Assembly: GCF_900113735.1 (NCBI RefSeq)
Contig: NZ_FOQM01000041.1
Span: 1-62,668, forward strand
Length of the DNA: 62,668 nt
From: Bradyrhizobium sp. Gha
GTDB taxonomy: Bacteria; Pseudomonadota; Alphaproteobacteria; Rhizobiales; Xanthobacteraceae
Direction of reading: 5' to 3'
This document shows positions 7,903 to 17,013 of the stretch, one piece after another (the first letter of the stretch is position 1; each line of letters starts with the position of its first letter). A program made the position numbers and the translations under genes. Below the pieces are notes generated by a model, which saw only the letters and a list, made by a program, of their open reading frames with translations, ran no database searches and was not told the DNA's origin.

Positions 7903-7989
7903 TCAGTCTTGTTTGCGCGCAGCGCAGGCGTACATGTTGATTTCCATGCCGACCGGCACTTCCACGATCTTCGGAGCTTTCCAAGCCAT
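7903..7989 (-). CDS. pqqA: PQQ precursor peptide PqqA (orphan copy)
   Basis: A 28-residue ORF on the minus strand reads MAWKAPKIVEVP followed by VGMEINMYACAARKQD. Glu16 and Tyr20 sit in the ExxxY arrangement (EINMY) that PqqE cross-links to form PQQ. Length, the KAPKIVEV opening and the E/Y spacing are diagnostic of PqqA. No pqqB, C, D or E follows, so this precursor would depend on biosynthetic enzymes encoded elsewhere. It diverges from the PQQ dehydrogenase at 8444, and the next gene downstream is the beta-barrel gene. It is too short for most gene callers. Confidence 0.93.
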   Translation of the reverse strand: MAWKAPKIVEVPVGMEINMYACAARKQD

Positions 7990-8112
7990 TCGGGGTCTCC
8001 CCAACTATTGAGCGCGACATCGCGCCGGCCAAAACCTAGGGCTGGGTCAGGCACGGCGCAAGTCTGGAATTGGACCGCACACACAGCGAACCATCGCGCA
8101 ACACTCGCAAAT

Positions 8113-8129
8113 TTCGCTCTCGGGCAAAT
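8113..8129. promoter_or_regulatory. Candidate regulator site shared with the xoxF promoter
   Basis: TTCGCTCTCGGGCAAAT here and TTCACTCTTGGGCAAGT at 13171-13187 agree at 14 of 17 positions; all three differences are transitions. Both lie 200-320 bases upstream of a PQQ dehydrogenase gene. The AraC-type regulator encoded between the two is the obvious candidate binder, but this is inference. Confidence 0.35.
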
Positions 8130-8253
8130 CGCGTTCGCTCCCAGTCAAGCGTGGTGGCTCTCAGCGCAACAACCGCAGCAGCGCGCGACCCCTACGGCGC
8201 AACGCCCCCAAGCCCTGCATCACGCCACGGAATTTTCTCAGCGCCTGCACACA

Positions 8254-8297
8254 AGTGAGAGTTGCAAGCGAGAGCGCGAGTGAGAGTTGCAAGTGAG
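8254..8297. repeat. Tandem 19-base direct repeat in the dehydrogenase promoter region
   Basis: AGTGAGAGTTGCAAGCGAG at 8254-8272 is repeated as AGTGAGAGTTGCAAGTGAG at 8279-8297, one difference in 19, with starts 25 bases apart. The spacing is close to two and a half helical turns. Direct repeats upstream of a regulated operon often bind an activator; which one is unknown here. Confidence 0.5.
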
Positions 8298-8443
8298 GGT
8301 TGATCGTCGGGTTTCCGTCAGGTGACCGGCTTCCGGCGCCAAAATATTGGCAGTGCACTCTCGACTTTCGTATTGACGTGTTTTGCTTTCCAACGGAGTG
8401 TTGCTCCTGCAGCGCCTAAAGGCGTGTCTATTGGGAGGAACGG

Positions 8444-10108
8444 ATGAAACGTTTTGCGATGGCCGCGAGCCTCGTCGTATCCGCATGCTCGGTTGCGAGC
8501 GCACAGACGACCGATCAACTGGTCAAGGGCGCAACCGATACGTCGAACGTTCTCAACTACGGGATGGGTTACAATCTCCAGCGGTTCTCGACGCTGAACC
8601 AGATCAACAAAGACACCGTCAAGAACCTCGTCCCGGTCTGGAATTACTCCTTCAACGACGATCGCAGCGAGGAATCGCAGCCGCTGGTGTACCAGGGCGT
8701 GATCTACGTGACCTCACACAATGCGACCATGGCGGTCGATGCCAAGACCGGCAAGCAGATCTGGAAATCCAAGATCGAGTATCCGGCCGAGACTCCGCGC
8801 ATCGTGTGCTGCGGCATCATCAATCGCGGCGGCGCGCTCTACGAAGGCAAGCTGTTTCGCACCACGCTCGACGCCAACGTGATCGCGATCGACATCAAGG
8901 ACGGCAAGGAGTTGTGGCGGCAGAAGGCGGCCGACATCAAGGAAGGCTATTCGATGACGGTGGCCCCTCTGGTCGCCGACGGCGTCGTCATCACCGGCAT
9001 CTCGGGCGCCGAGTTCGGCACCCGCGGCTTCATCGACGGCTGGGATCCGGCCACCGGCAAGCATCTCTGGCGCACCCATTCGATCCCCTCGCCGGACGAG
9101 CCCGGCGGCGACACCTGGAAGGGCGATACCTGGAAGCTCGGCGGCGGCTCGACCTGGATCACGGGGTCTTATGATCCCGAGCTGAACACGGTGTATTGGG
9201 GCATCGGCAATCCCGGCCCGTTCAACGCGGCCGTGCGCCCCGGCGATAACCTCTACACGTGCTCCGTGCTGGCGATGGATCCCAAGACCGGCAAGATCAA
9301 GTGGCACTACCAGTTCTCGCCGAACAATCCGTTCGACTACGACGCGGTGGCCGAGATGGTCCTCGCCGACATGAACGTCGAGGGCAAGCCGACCAAGGTG
9401 CTGATGGACGCCAACCGCAACGGCTTCTTCTACGTGCTCGACCGCACCAACGGAAAGGTGCTCGCCGCCAATCCCTACGTGAAGGTGAATTGGGCGAGCG
9501 GCGTCGACCTGAAGACGGGCAAGCCGATCGAGACCGACGTCGTCAAGGATGCGCGCGATGGCAAGAAGGTCACGGTCTATCCTTCGATCCTCGGCGGCAA
9601 GAACTGGGAGCCGATGTCGTTCAATCCTCAAACCGGCCTCGCCTACGCCAACACGCTCGCCTTTGGCGGCAGGTACAAGTCGGAGCCGGTCACCTTCAAG
9701 CAAGGTGAATGGTATCTCGGCATGGATCTGACCGATCCCTGGGAATGGGGTGACGGTGCGCGCGGCCATCTGAAGGCGATCGACCCGATGACCGGCAAGG
9801 CGAAGTGGGAAGCGGCAAGCGACATCCCGCGCTTCTCCGGCGTGTTGTCGACCGCCGGCGGCGTCGTGTTCACGGGTTCGCTGACCGGCGAGTTCGAGGC
9901 CTTCGACGCCGACAGCGGCAAGAAGCTCTGGCAGTTCCAGACCGGCTCCGGCATCGAGGGGCAGCCGGTGAGCTGGCAGCAGGATGGCGTGCAGTACGTG
10001 GCCGTCACCTCCGGCTACGGCGGCGTCTACTCGCTGTTCTCCGGCGACGAGCGGTTGGCCAAGGTGCCACCCGGCGGCTCGCTCTGGGTCTTTGCGGTGA
10101 AGCAGTAA
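8444..10108 (+). CDS. PQQ-dependent alcohol dehydrogenase with lanthanide signature
   Basis: 554 residues with signal peptide MKRFAMAASLVVSACSVASA and the eight-bladed quinoprotein propeller. The vicinal disulfide is Cys122-Cys123 (VCCGIINRGG). Probable metal ligands are Glu190 (SGAEFG), Asn256 (GIGNPG) and the catalytic Asp298 in PFDYDAV. Asp300, two residues later, is the extra acid that marks lanthanide-dependent enzymes; calcium enzymes have Ala or Ser there. It is shorter than XoxF and has PNNPFDYD instead of PHDEWDYD, so it is closer to ethanol-type or unclassified PQQ dehydrogenases. Its cytochrome c and a binding protein follow. Substrate range cannot be read from sequence. Confidence 0.92.
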   Translation: MKRFAMAASLVVSACSVASAQTTDQLVKGATDTSNVLNYGMGYNLQRFSTLNQINKDTVKNLVPVWNYSFNDDRSEESQPLVYQGVIYVTSHNATMAVDAKTGKQIWKSKIEYPAETPRIVCCGIINRGGALYEGKLFRTTLDANVIAIDIKDGKELWRQKAADIKEGYSMTVAPLVADGVVITGISGAEFGTRGFIDGWDPATGKHLWRTHSIPSPDEPGGDTWKGDTWKLGGGSTWITGSYDPELNTVYWGIGNPGPFNAAVRPGDNLYTCSVLAMDPKTGKIKWHYQFSPNNPFDYDAVAEMVLADMNVEGKPTKVLMDANRNGFFYVLDRTNGKVLAANPYVKVNWASGVDLKTGKPIETDVVKDARDGKKVTVYPSILGGKNWEPMSFNPQTGLAYANTLAFGGRYKSEPVTFKQGEWYLGMDLTDPWEWGDGARGHLKAIDPMTGKAKWEAASDIPRFSGVLSTAGGVVFTGSLTGEFEAFDADSGKKLWQFQTGSGIEGQPVSWQQDGVQYVAVTSGYGGVYSLFSGDERLAKVPPGGSLWVFAVKQ

Positions 10109-10120
10109 CGGCAAGACACG

Positions 10121-10474
10121 TTGAGAGACACATCTCACAAGACGGTGGCGATCCTCGCCACCGTCGCGGTGCTGACGGTCGCGCTTGCGGCGACCGCTCG
10201 TGCCGCGGATGATTCAAACGGCAATCCGCTGCAGGCGCAGATCGACCATGGCAAGTCGACCTATGCCGAAAAGTGCTCGCACTGCCACGGCCCCAACATG
10301 ATGAATTCCGGCACCATCACGCCGGACCTGCGCGCCTTCCCTGACGACAAGACGCGCTTCGTCACCACCGTAAAGAATGGCAAGAACAACAAGATGCCAC
10401 CCTGGGGCGACATTCTGAGCGACGATGACATCGGAAATCTCTGGGCCTTCATTTCAAGCCGGAGGAAGCCATGA
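10121..10474 (+). CDS. Class I cytochrome c, electron acceptor of the adjacent PQQ dehydrogenase
   Basis: 117 residues if started at TTG 10121 (an in-frame GTG at 10145 is the alternative). A signal peptide ends in ATARAADDS. One haem site, CSHCH, lies near residues 52-56, and the likely axial methionine is in NKMPPWGD. A small monohaem cytochrome directly after a quinoprotein dehydrogenase normally takes its electrons in the periplasm. The gene starts 12 bases after the dehydrogenase stop and overlaps the next gene by ATGA. Confidence 0.88.
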   Translation: MRDTSHKTVAILATVAVLTVALAATARAADDSNGNPLQAQIDHGKSTYAEKCSHCHGPNMMNSGTITPDLRAFPDDKTRFVTTVKNGKNNKMPPWGDILSDDDIGNLWAFISSRRKP

Positions 10475-11391
10475 GGGGCCGATTGGCGGCGCTTGGTCTC
10501 GTTGCGATGCTTGCAGCGACGGCGGCCCGGGCGGCTGATCCCCTCAGCGTCTGCCTCGACGAGGATCGACCGCCGCTCTCGGCCCATCACAAGGGCAAGC
10601 CCGACTCGGGCTTCGACGTGCTGCTGGCGCACGCGATCGCGGACCGCTTGGGACGGCCGCTCAGGATAGAATGGTTCGAGAGCAAGCTGGATGAGGATTC
10701 CAGCCCCCAGCTCGAGGCCAACGCTCTGTTATCGGACGGGCGCTGCTCGCTGATCGGCGGCTACGCGCTGACGACGAATTCCCTGGTCAAGCCCGGCATG
10801 AAGACGGCTCGCTTGCCGGATTTTTCCGGCGCCACCCGCGACGACCGGCGCCGCCGCGTCGCACTCGGGGTGCTCGCGCCCAGCCAGCCTTACGTCTATT
10901 CGCCCATGACGGTCGTGCTTGGGCCGAAGGCACGCGACCGCAAGATCGGCGATATCGGCGATCTCGACGGTCTCCGCCTTGCGATCGAAAGCGGATCTTT
11001 GGGTGACGCCATCCTGATGACCTTCGACAAGGGGCGGCTGATCGACAACATCACCCATCTCGTCCCCGGCCGCGACGATCTCATGGGTGCGCTCGATCGC
11101 GGCGACTATGACGCGAGCCTGATCGACCTCGCCCGCTTCGACGCGCATCGCGCCGCGCATGCTAATACGGCCATCACCGCCTCCGGCTACTACTATCCGA
11201 TCGGCGCCAATCGCGGCTATGTCGGGCTTGGCAGCGATCCGGCATTGATCCAGTCCGTCGACAAGGCGCTGACTGATCTTGCCGCCGAGGGCAAGATTGC
11301 CGAGTTCGGCAGGCAGGCCGGCCTGACTTATTTGCCGCCGCATGAGCCCGCGATTCTCGGCGACGTCTGGACGAAGATCATTGCGCGGTGA
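10471..11391 (+). CDS. Periplasmic binding-protein-like partner of the quinoprotein dehydrogenase
   Basis: 306 residues with a signal peptide ending in AARAADPL. The mature start LSVCLDEDRPPLSAHHKGK, followed by GFDVLLAHAIADRLGRPL, matches the family 3 solute-binding fold seen in the MxaJ/XoxJ group. GGAGGA precedes the ATG, which overlaps the cytochrome stop. The dehydrogenase, cytochrome, J-protein order copies the mxaF-J-G or xoxF-G-J module, so an assembly or activation role is more likely than transport. It is not a duplicate of the 997-1875 protein; the two look divergent. Confidence 0.8.
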   Translation: MRGRLAALGLVAMLAATAARAADPLSVCLDEDRPPLSAHHKGKPDSGFDVLLAHAIADRLGRPLRIEWFESKLDEDSSPQLEANALLSDGRCSLIGGYALTTNSLVKPGMKTARLPDFSGATRDDRRRRVALGVLAPSQPYVYSPMTVVLGPKARDRKIGDIGDLDGLRLAIESGSLGDAILMTFDKGRLIDNITHLVPGRDDLMGALDRGDYDASLIDLARFDAHRAAHANTAITASGYYYPIGANRGYVGLGSDPALIQSVDKALTDLAAEGKIAEFGRQAGLTYLPPHEPAILGDVWTKIIAR

Positions 11392-11484
11392 GTCAAAAGC
11401 CTGGTGTCGCAAGCGCATGAGCCGGCTATGATCACGCACTGTCGCCGGGCGCCCCTCCGCTCCGGGCGAGAAAGGGCCGAGCAT

Positions 11485-11910
11485 ATGAAACCCGATGCTG
11501 TCGCCGTCACAGCCCTGGTCATCCTGCTTTTTCCGATGGGCTATTTCCTGCTGGCCTCGCCCGCATTCCTGCTGGTGAAGCTGGACATTCCGCCCGTCAC
11601 GCAGCTGCTGCGCGGGATGTTCAACATCCAGTTCAGAATGATGGCCGTGACCGGCGTCCTTGCGACCATGGCGTTCCTCATCGCAAGTCGGCCGCTATTC
11701 GCCATGGGCATCGGCTTGATCGCGGCCCTCGCGATCCAAGGACGCGGCTGGTTCATGCGACGGATGGACGACGAGCTCAGCGCCAGGGATGCGGGCGACA
11801 CTGATGCCGTGCGCCGACTACGCCGGTTGCATTGGACCGGAATGCTCTGCAACGCAATGCTGGTCGCGGCGCTCGTGACCAGCATCCCTTACGTCGCCGT
11901 GTCGAGTTGA
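11485..11910 (+). CDS. Small integral membrane protein of unknown function
   Basis: 141 residues from ATG 11485 (MKPDAVAVTALVILL). At least three hydrophobic spans are visible: ALVILLFPMGYFLLASPAFL, MMAVTGVLATMAFLIA with LFAMGIGLIAALAI, and MLCNAMLVAALVTSIPYVAV. A charged loop, RRMDDELSARDAGDTDAVRR, separates the last two. I recognise no family. It is on the same strand as the dehydrogenase operon but 93 bases away, and it converges with the AraC-type regulator gene 10 bases downstream. Confidence 0.6.
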   Translation: MKPDAVAVTALVILLFPMGYFLLASPAFLLVKLDIPPVTQLLRGMFNIQFRMMAVTGVLATMAFLIASRPLFAMGIGLIAALAIQGRGWFMRRMDDELSARDAGDTDAVRRLRRLHWTGMLCNAMLVAALVTSIPYVAVSS

Positions 11911-11920
11911 GCAGGCCGAC

Positions 11921-12901
11921 CTAGGTCTCGTCCGCCGCGACCACGCCATGCTGTCCCTTGTGGATCGATGACGGCACCACGCCAAAATATTTCCGGAACA
12001 CGCGGCTGAAATGCGATGAGCTGGAGAAGCCCCAGGAGAACGCGACGTCGGTGATGGTTTTGCCGCCGTGAGCCTCGAGCTCCTGGCGGCAGTTCTGCAG
12101 CCGCGCCTGCCAGATGTAGTCGCTCACCGTCGTACCGCGCTCGGAGAACAGCATGTGCAGATAGCGCTTGGAGCAGCCGAGCTCGGCGGAGATCTGGTCG
12201 ATGCACAGATCGGGATCGCGCAGATGCTCGCGGATGAAAAATTGGGCGCGCACATACATCGCTTCCGGCCCGACCCGATCGAACATCGTGTCGGCTTCGC
12301 GCAGTGGCAGCAGCAGCAGATCGATCAACGAATCGGCAACACCGACTGCGCTGTTGGCCGACAGCTTCGCCGCCTCGTCGAAGGTGGCATGGACGAAATC
12401 ATGGGCGATTCGTCCCGTCCCAGTCTTTGCGGTCAGCTTGCAAGCCGGCATGCGCTGAGACGGGAAACCTCGATCGCGCAACAGCGCCTTCGGCGCGATC
12501 ACCACGTCGTGGCGCGTGAAGGCGGGGCTGACGATCAAGTGCGGGCACGAGACGTCATAGGCGATGATGTCGCCAGGATTCAGCTCGATCTGGCGGCCTT
12601 CCTGCTCGAAATAGGATACGCCGTAGGTCTGGAAGTGGATCTTGATGTAAGGGTGTTCGTTGGCTTTGGCACGCGCCAGCGTGTGCGCGATGCGATGCTG
12701 GCTCACCTCGATCTGGCAGAGCTTCAGGCGCGAGACCGTGGTGTAATCGATACGCCCTTCGAGCGATGAGCCTTCCAGCGGATCGACATCGAAGTGACCA
12801 CACAGACTGGTCAATCCGTCGACCCAGCTCTGGACCTGTCGCTTCGGCGTCAACCCCGTCGTCGAGAGCGTGTGAATTGTGTCGGACATCGACCCAGCCA
12901 C
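11921..12901 (-). CDS. AraC-family transcriptional regulator
   Basis: 326 residues (or 322 from ATG 12889). The C-terminal third has two helix-turn-helix units: IDQISAELGCSKRYLHMLF and ITDVAFSWGFSSSSHFSRVF, the second being the family signature. The N-terminal half resembles the AraC_binding_2 cupin-like sensor (GRQIELNPGDIIAYDVS). It lies between the two quinoprotein modules and is divergent from xoxF, so control of one or both operons is likely. It could sense an alcohol, an aldehyde or a metal complex; the ligand is unknown. No MxbDM or MxcQE two-component genes are present here. Confidence 0.88.
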   Translation of the reverse strand: MAGSMSDTIHTLSTTGLTPKRQVQSWVDGLTSLCGHFDVDPLEGSSLEGRIDYTTVSRLKLCQIEVSQHRIAHTLARAKANEHPYIKIHFQTYGVSYFEQEGRQIELNPGDIIAYDVSCPHLIVSPAFTRHDVVIAPKALLRDRGFPSQRMPACKLTAKTGTGRIAHDFVHATFDEAAKLSANSAVGVADSLIDLLLLPLREADTMFDRVGPEAMYVRAQFFIREHLRDPDLCIDQISAELGCSKRYLHMLFSERGTTVSDYIWQARLQNCRQELEAHGGKTITDVAFSWGFSSSSHFSRVFRKYFGVVPSSIHKGQHGVVAADET

Positions 12902-13401
12902 TGGAGTTACCAGGAGATTCGACGCGAATCGCGGCCTGCCCTGCTGGAGCCCTCAGCCATGACTGCGTGACGTTTCCCTCGAATTTGTGTGGTCTTTGAA
13001 ACGAGCGCCATCGTTCCTTTGCCACCCCTGAATGTTAATCCTCCGCCTTCGTTGCAGCGACGTCAAGGGAAACCTGATCGTTGAGCGCTGCGCCGCGCCG
13101 CACCGAAGCCGCTGAATTCGCTGCCGCAAAACCAAAAACTTCGCCGTCGTGCGCTGTCGAGCAAAGCGGGTTCACTCTTGGGCAAGTTTCTCGTTGACGA
13201 AGTCGTTAGGGATTGCGGCAGGAACAAAAAGAACGGGCCGCTCCTGCGCGTGGACCCATAGCTCTCATCACGAGGAGGAAACAGCACAGCATCGTTTCCG
13301 GTCCACAACGTGACCGCCCTGCACGAGCAGACGCCGGACGCAATGCCCGGTGACTAAACAATGCTTCGCAAACAACAAACGCGACCAACGGAGGAATGAC
13401 T
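12902..13401. promoter_or_regulatory. Divergent control region between the AraC-type regulator and xoxF
   Basis: About 500 bases with no supported gene. TTCACTCTTGGGCAAGT at 13171-13187 nearly matches a site upstream of the first dehydrogenase. GGAGG at 13390-13394 is the ribosome-binding site of xoxF; it fits ATG 13402 with 7 bases of spacing and not ATG 13396. The small ORFs crossing the region lack coding character. Confidence 0.55.
13171..13187. promoter_or_regulatory. Candidate regulator site upstream of xoxF
   Basis: TTCACTCTTGGGCAAGT shares 14 of 17 positions with 8113-8129 upstream of the other PQQ dehydrogenase. It sits 214 bases before the xoxF start, within the gap between xoxF and the divergent AraC-type regulator gene. 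Confidence 0.35.
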
Positions 13402-15207
13402 ATGCGCAAGGTGCTACTGGCGACCTTTCTTGGCTCCGCGGCGGCTCTCGCCGTCGGGAGTGCGTCAGCCAATGACGAGCTGATCAAGATGTCGCAGAAC
13501 CCGAAAGACTGGGTGATGCCGACGGGCGACTATTCCAACAATCGCTACTCCAAGCTGAACCAGATCAACGCGCAAAACGTCAACAAGCTCCAGGTCGCCT
13601 GGACCTTCTCGACCGGCGTGCTGCGCGGTCACGAAGGCGGCCCGCTGATCATCGGCAACATGATGTACGTCCATACGCCGTTCCCGAACAAGGTCTATGC
13701 CATTGACCTTTCGCAGGAGAACAAGATCGTCTGGAAGTACGAGCCGAAGCAGGACCCGAACGTGATCCCGGTGATGTGCTGCGACACGGTTAACCGCGGC
13801 CTGGCCTACGGCGACGGCAAGATCTTCCTGCATCAGGCCGACACGACCTTGGTCGCGCTCGACGCCAACACCGGCCAGGTTGCGTGGACCGCCAAGAACG
13901 GCGATGCCAGCAAGGGCGAGACCGGCACCTCGGCGCCGATGGTCATCAAGGACAAGGTGCTGATCGGCATCTCCGGTGGTGAGTTCGGCGTTCAGGCCCA
14001 TATGAGCGCCTACGACATCAAGACCGGAAAGCTGGCCTGGCGCGGCTATTCGGAAGGTCCGGATGACCAGATCCTGGTCGACGACAAGACCACCGCCCTC
14101 GGCAAGCCGATCGGTCGGGACTCCAGCTTGAAGACCTGGCAAGGTGATCAGTGGAAGATCGGCGGCGGCGCCACCTGGGGCTGGATCTCCTACGATCCGG
14201 AGCTGAACCTCGTCTATTACGGATCGGGCAATCCCTCGACCTGGAATCCGAAGCAGCGTCCCGGCGATAACAAATGGTCGATGACGATCTGGGCGCGTAA
14301 CCCGGACACCGGGGTCGCCAAGTGGGTCTATCAGATGACGCCCCACGACGAATGGGACTATGACGGCGTCAACGAGATGATCCTCTCGGATCAGTCGATC
14401 AACGGCCAGGCCCGCAAGCTGCTGACCCATTTCGATCGTAATGGTCTCGGCTATACGCTCGATCGCGCCACAGGTGAGCTCCTGGTCGCCGAAAAGTACG
14501 ATCCGAAGGTGAACTGGACCTCCGGCGTCGACATGGACAAAAACTCGGCCACCTATGGTCGTCCGAAGGTGCTCGACGCGGCTTCGACCGACAAGGCGGG
14601 TGAAGACCACAACGTGAAGGGCATCTGCCCGGCGGCGCTCGGCACCAAGGACGAGCAGCCGGCAGCCTACTCGCCGGACACGCAGCTATTCTACGTCCCG
14701 ACCAACCACGTCTGCATGGACTACGAACCGTTCAAGGTGAGCTACACCGCCGGCCAGCCCTATGTGGGTGCGACGCTCTCGATGTATCCGCCGCAGGGTG
14801 ATACCAACATGGGTAATTTCATCGCCTGGGACGGCAAGACCGGCAAGATCGTCTGGTCGAACAAGGAGCAGTTCTCGGTCTGGTCGGGTGCACTCGCAAC
14901 CGCCGGCGGCGTGGTGTTCTACGGGACGCTCGAAGGCTACCTGAAAGCTGTCGACGCCAAGACCGGCAAGGAGCTCTACAAGTTCAAGACTCCTTCCGGC
15001 ATCATCGGCAACGTCACCACCTACGAGAACGCCGGCAAGCAGTACGTGGCCGTTCTCTCCGGCGTGGGGGGCTGGGCCGGCATCGGTCTGGCAGCGGGTC
15101 TGACCGATCCGAATGCGGGCCTCGGCGCGGTCGGCGGCTATGCGGCGCTCAGCAACTACACGGCGCTCGGCGGTACGCTGACCGTGTTCTCGCTGCCGTC
15201 GAACTAG
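13402..15207 (+). CDS. xoxF: Lanthanide-dependent methanol dehydrogenase XoxF
   Basis: 601 residues from ATG 13402. The signal peptide ends in GSASANDELI and a quinoprotein propeller follows. The vicinal disulfide is Cys126-Cys127 (PVMCCDTVNRG). Metal and catalytic residues are Glu194 (SGGEFG), Asn277 (GSGNPST) and Asp319 in PHDEWDYDG, with Asp321 as the extra lanthanide ligand. It oxidises methanol, and often formaldehyde, in the periplasm and passes electrons to XoxG. There is no mxaI small-subunit gene, as expected for XoxF. The xoxG, flhA-type and gfa genes follow on the same strand, making a complete methanol-to-formate segment apart from a separate S-formylglutathione hydrolase, which I did not find. 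Confidence 0.96.
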   Translation: MRKVLLATFLGSAAALAVGSASANDELIKMSQNPKDWVMPTGDYSNNRYSKLNQINAQNVNKLQVAWTFSTGVLRGHEGGPLIIGNMMYVHTPFPNKVYAIDLSQENKIVWKYEPKQDPNVIPVMCCDTVNRGLAYGDGKIFLHQADTTLVALDANTGQVAWTAKNGDASKGETGTSAPMVIKDKVLIGISGGEFGVQAHMSAYDIKTGKLAWRGYSEGPDDQILVDDKTTALGKPIGRDSSLKTWQGDQWKIGGGATWGWISYDPELNLVYYGSGNPSTWNPKQRPGDNKWSMTIWARNPDTGVAKWVYQMTPHDEWDYDGVNEMILSDQSINGQARKLLTHFDRNGLGYTLDRATGELLVAEKYDPKVNWTSGVDMDKNSATYGRPKVLDAASTDKAGEDHNVKGICPAALGTKDEQPAAYSPDTQLFYVPTNHVCMDYEPFKVSYTAGQPYVGATLSMYPPQGDTNMGNFIAWDGKTGKIVWSNKEQFSVWSGALATAGGVVFYGTLEGYLKAVDAKTGKELYKFKTPSGIIGNVTTYENAGKQYVAVLSGVGGWAGIGLAAGLTDPNAGLGAVGGYAALSNYTALGGTLTVFSLPSN

Positions 15208-15225
15208 CCTCACGTTCTCATCGCT

Positions 15226-15254
15226 CCGGCGCGTGGATCAAGTCCACGCGCCGG
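15226..15254 (+). terminator. Perfect 12-bp hairpin between xoxF and xoxG
   Basis: CCGGCGCGTGGA at 15226-15237 pairs perfectly with TCCACGCGCCGG at 15243-15254 around the loop TCAAG. No T-run follows, so it is more likely a partial terminator or an element protecting the xoxF 3' end than a full stop. It covers the GTG at 15233, which argues against using that codon as the xoxG start. Confidence 0.75.
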
Positions 15255-15289
15255 CTCGTCTCCACCCGATGCCTTTCGAGGAACACCTC

Positions 15290-15808
15290 TTGCGTAAGAT
15301 CCGCTCTGTCATTGCCGCGATCATCTTCGTTGCATCCGGGGGAATTGCCGTTGCCGACGGCTCGGGGGATCCGGCTGCCCTAAAGCAGAACGAAACCGGC
15401 GAATGGCTCGATAAGGACGGCAATCCGACCTACAGGATCAACGGGGACACCGTGGACTGGTACACCTATTCGGGATACCGCCGCTACCACTCGGACTGTC
15501 ACGTCTGCCATGGCCCGGATGGCATGGGCTCGACCTATGCGCCCGCATTGAAAGATTCGCTCAAGACCATGAGCTACGCCGACTTTTTGGGCACCGTCGC
15601 CTCCGGCCGCAAGAACATCTCGACTGCCGCGGAGAACGTGATGCCAGCCTTTGGCGATAATCCGAACGTCGCTTGCTACATGGACGATCTCTACGTCTAT
15701 CTGCGTGCCCGCTCGAACGACGCCTGGGGCCGCGCACGTCCGGGCAAGCATGAGGACAAGAACGAGGCCTATACCAAGAATGAAGACTCGTGCATGGGCA
15801 AGAAGTGA
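15290..15808 (+). CDS. xoxG: Cytochrome c XoxG-type electron acceptor of XoxF
   Basis: About 172 residues. I prefer the TTG at 15290: GAGGAA lies 6 bases upstream and the product then opens with a clean signal peptide, RKIRSVIAAIIFVASGGIA. ATG 15269 and GTG 15233 are alternatives, but the latter is inside the hairpin. The haem site CHVCH is at about 70-74 and the axial methionine is probably in NVMPAFGDN. The long tail NDAWGRARPGKHEDKNEA ending in CMGKK is typical of XoxG-like cytochromes next to xoxF. It accepts electrons from XoxF in the periplasm. Confidence 0.9.
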   Translation: MRKIRSVIAAIIFVASGGIAVADGSGDPAALKQNETGEWLDKDGNPTYRINGDTVDWYTYSGYRRYHSDCHVCHGPDGMGSTYAPALKDSLKTMSYADFLGTVASGRKNISTAAENVMPAFGDNPNVACYMDDLYVYLRARSNDAWGRARPGKHEDKNEAYTKNEDSCMGKK

Positions 15809-15869
15809 ACGTTTGCAGCCTGCCAGAGACTTAAGACTTGGCATCCAGAGAGAATCTGAGGAGTTACCG

Positions 15870-16979
<1,110 letters not shown>

Positions 16980-17013
16980 CTCGCGAAGCGTAACACCCAA
17001 GGAGGATCGACCT

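Larger units (their letters stand above)
7990..8443. promoter_or_regulatory. Divergent control region between pqqA and the PQQ dehydrogenase
   Basis: This 454-base stretch holds no supported gene. It must contain the promoters for pqqA (minus) and the dehydrogenase operon (plus). Two features stand out: TTCGCTCTCGGGCAAAT at 8113-8129, also found with three transitions upstream of xoxF, and a tandem 19-base repeat at 8254-8297. The dehydrogenase ATG at 8444 has GGGAGGA upstream. Confidence 0.55.

Noticed and set aside
8714..10138. 474-codon minus-strand ORF
   Set aside because: It is antisense to the PQQ dehydrogenase, a common shadow in high-GC genes.
13465..14610. 381-codon minus-strand ORF
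   Set aside because: Antisense shadow of xoxF.
15233..15289. N-terminal extension of XoxG from GTG 15233
   Set aside because: The start codon is inside a perfect hairpin and the extension is not signal-like.
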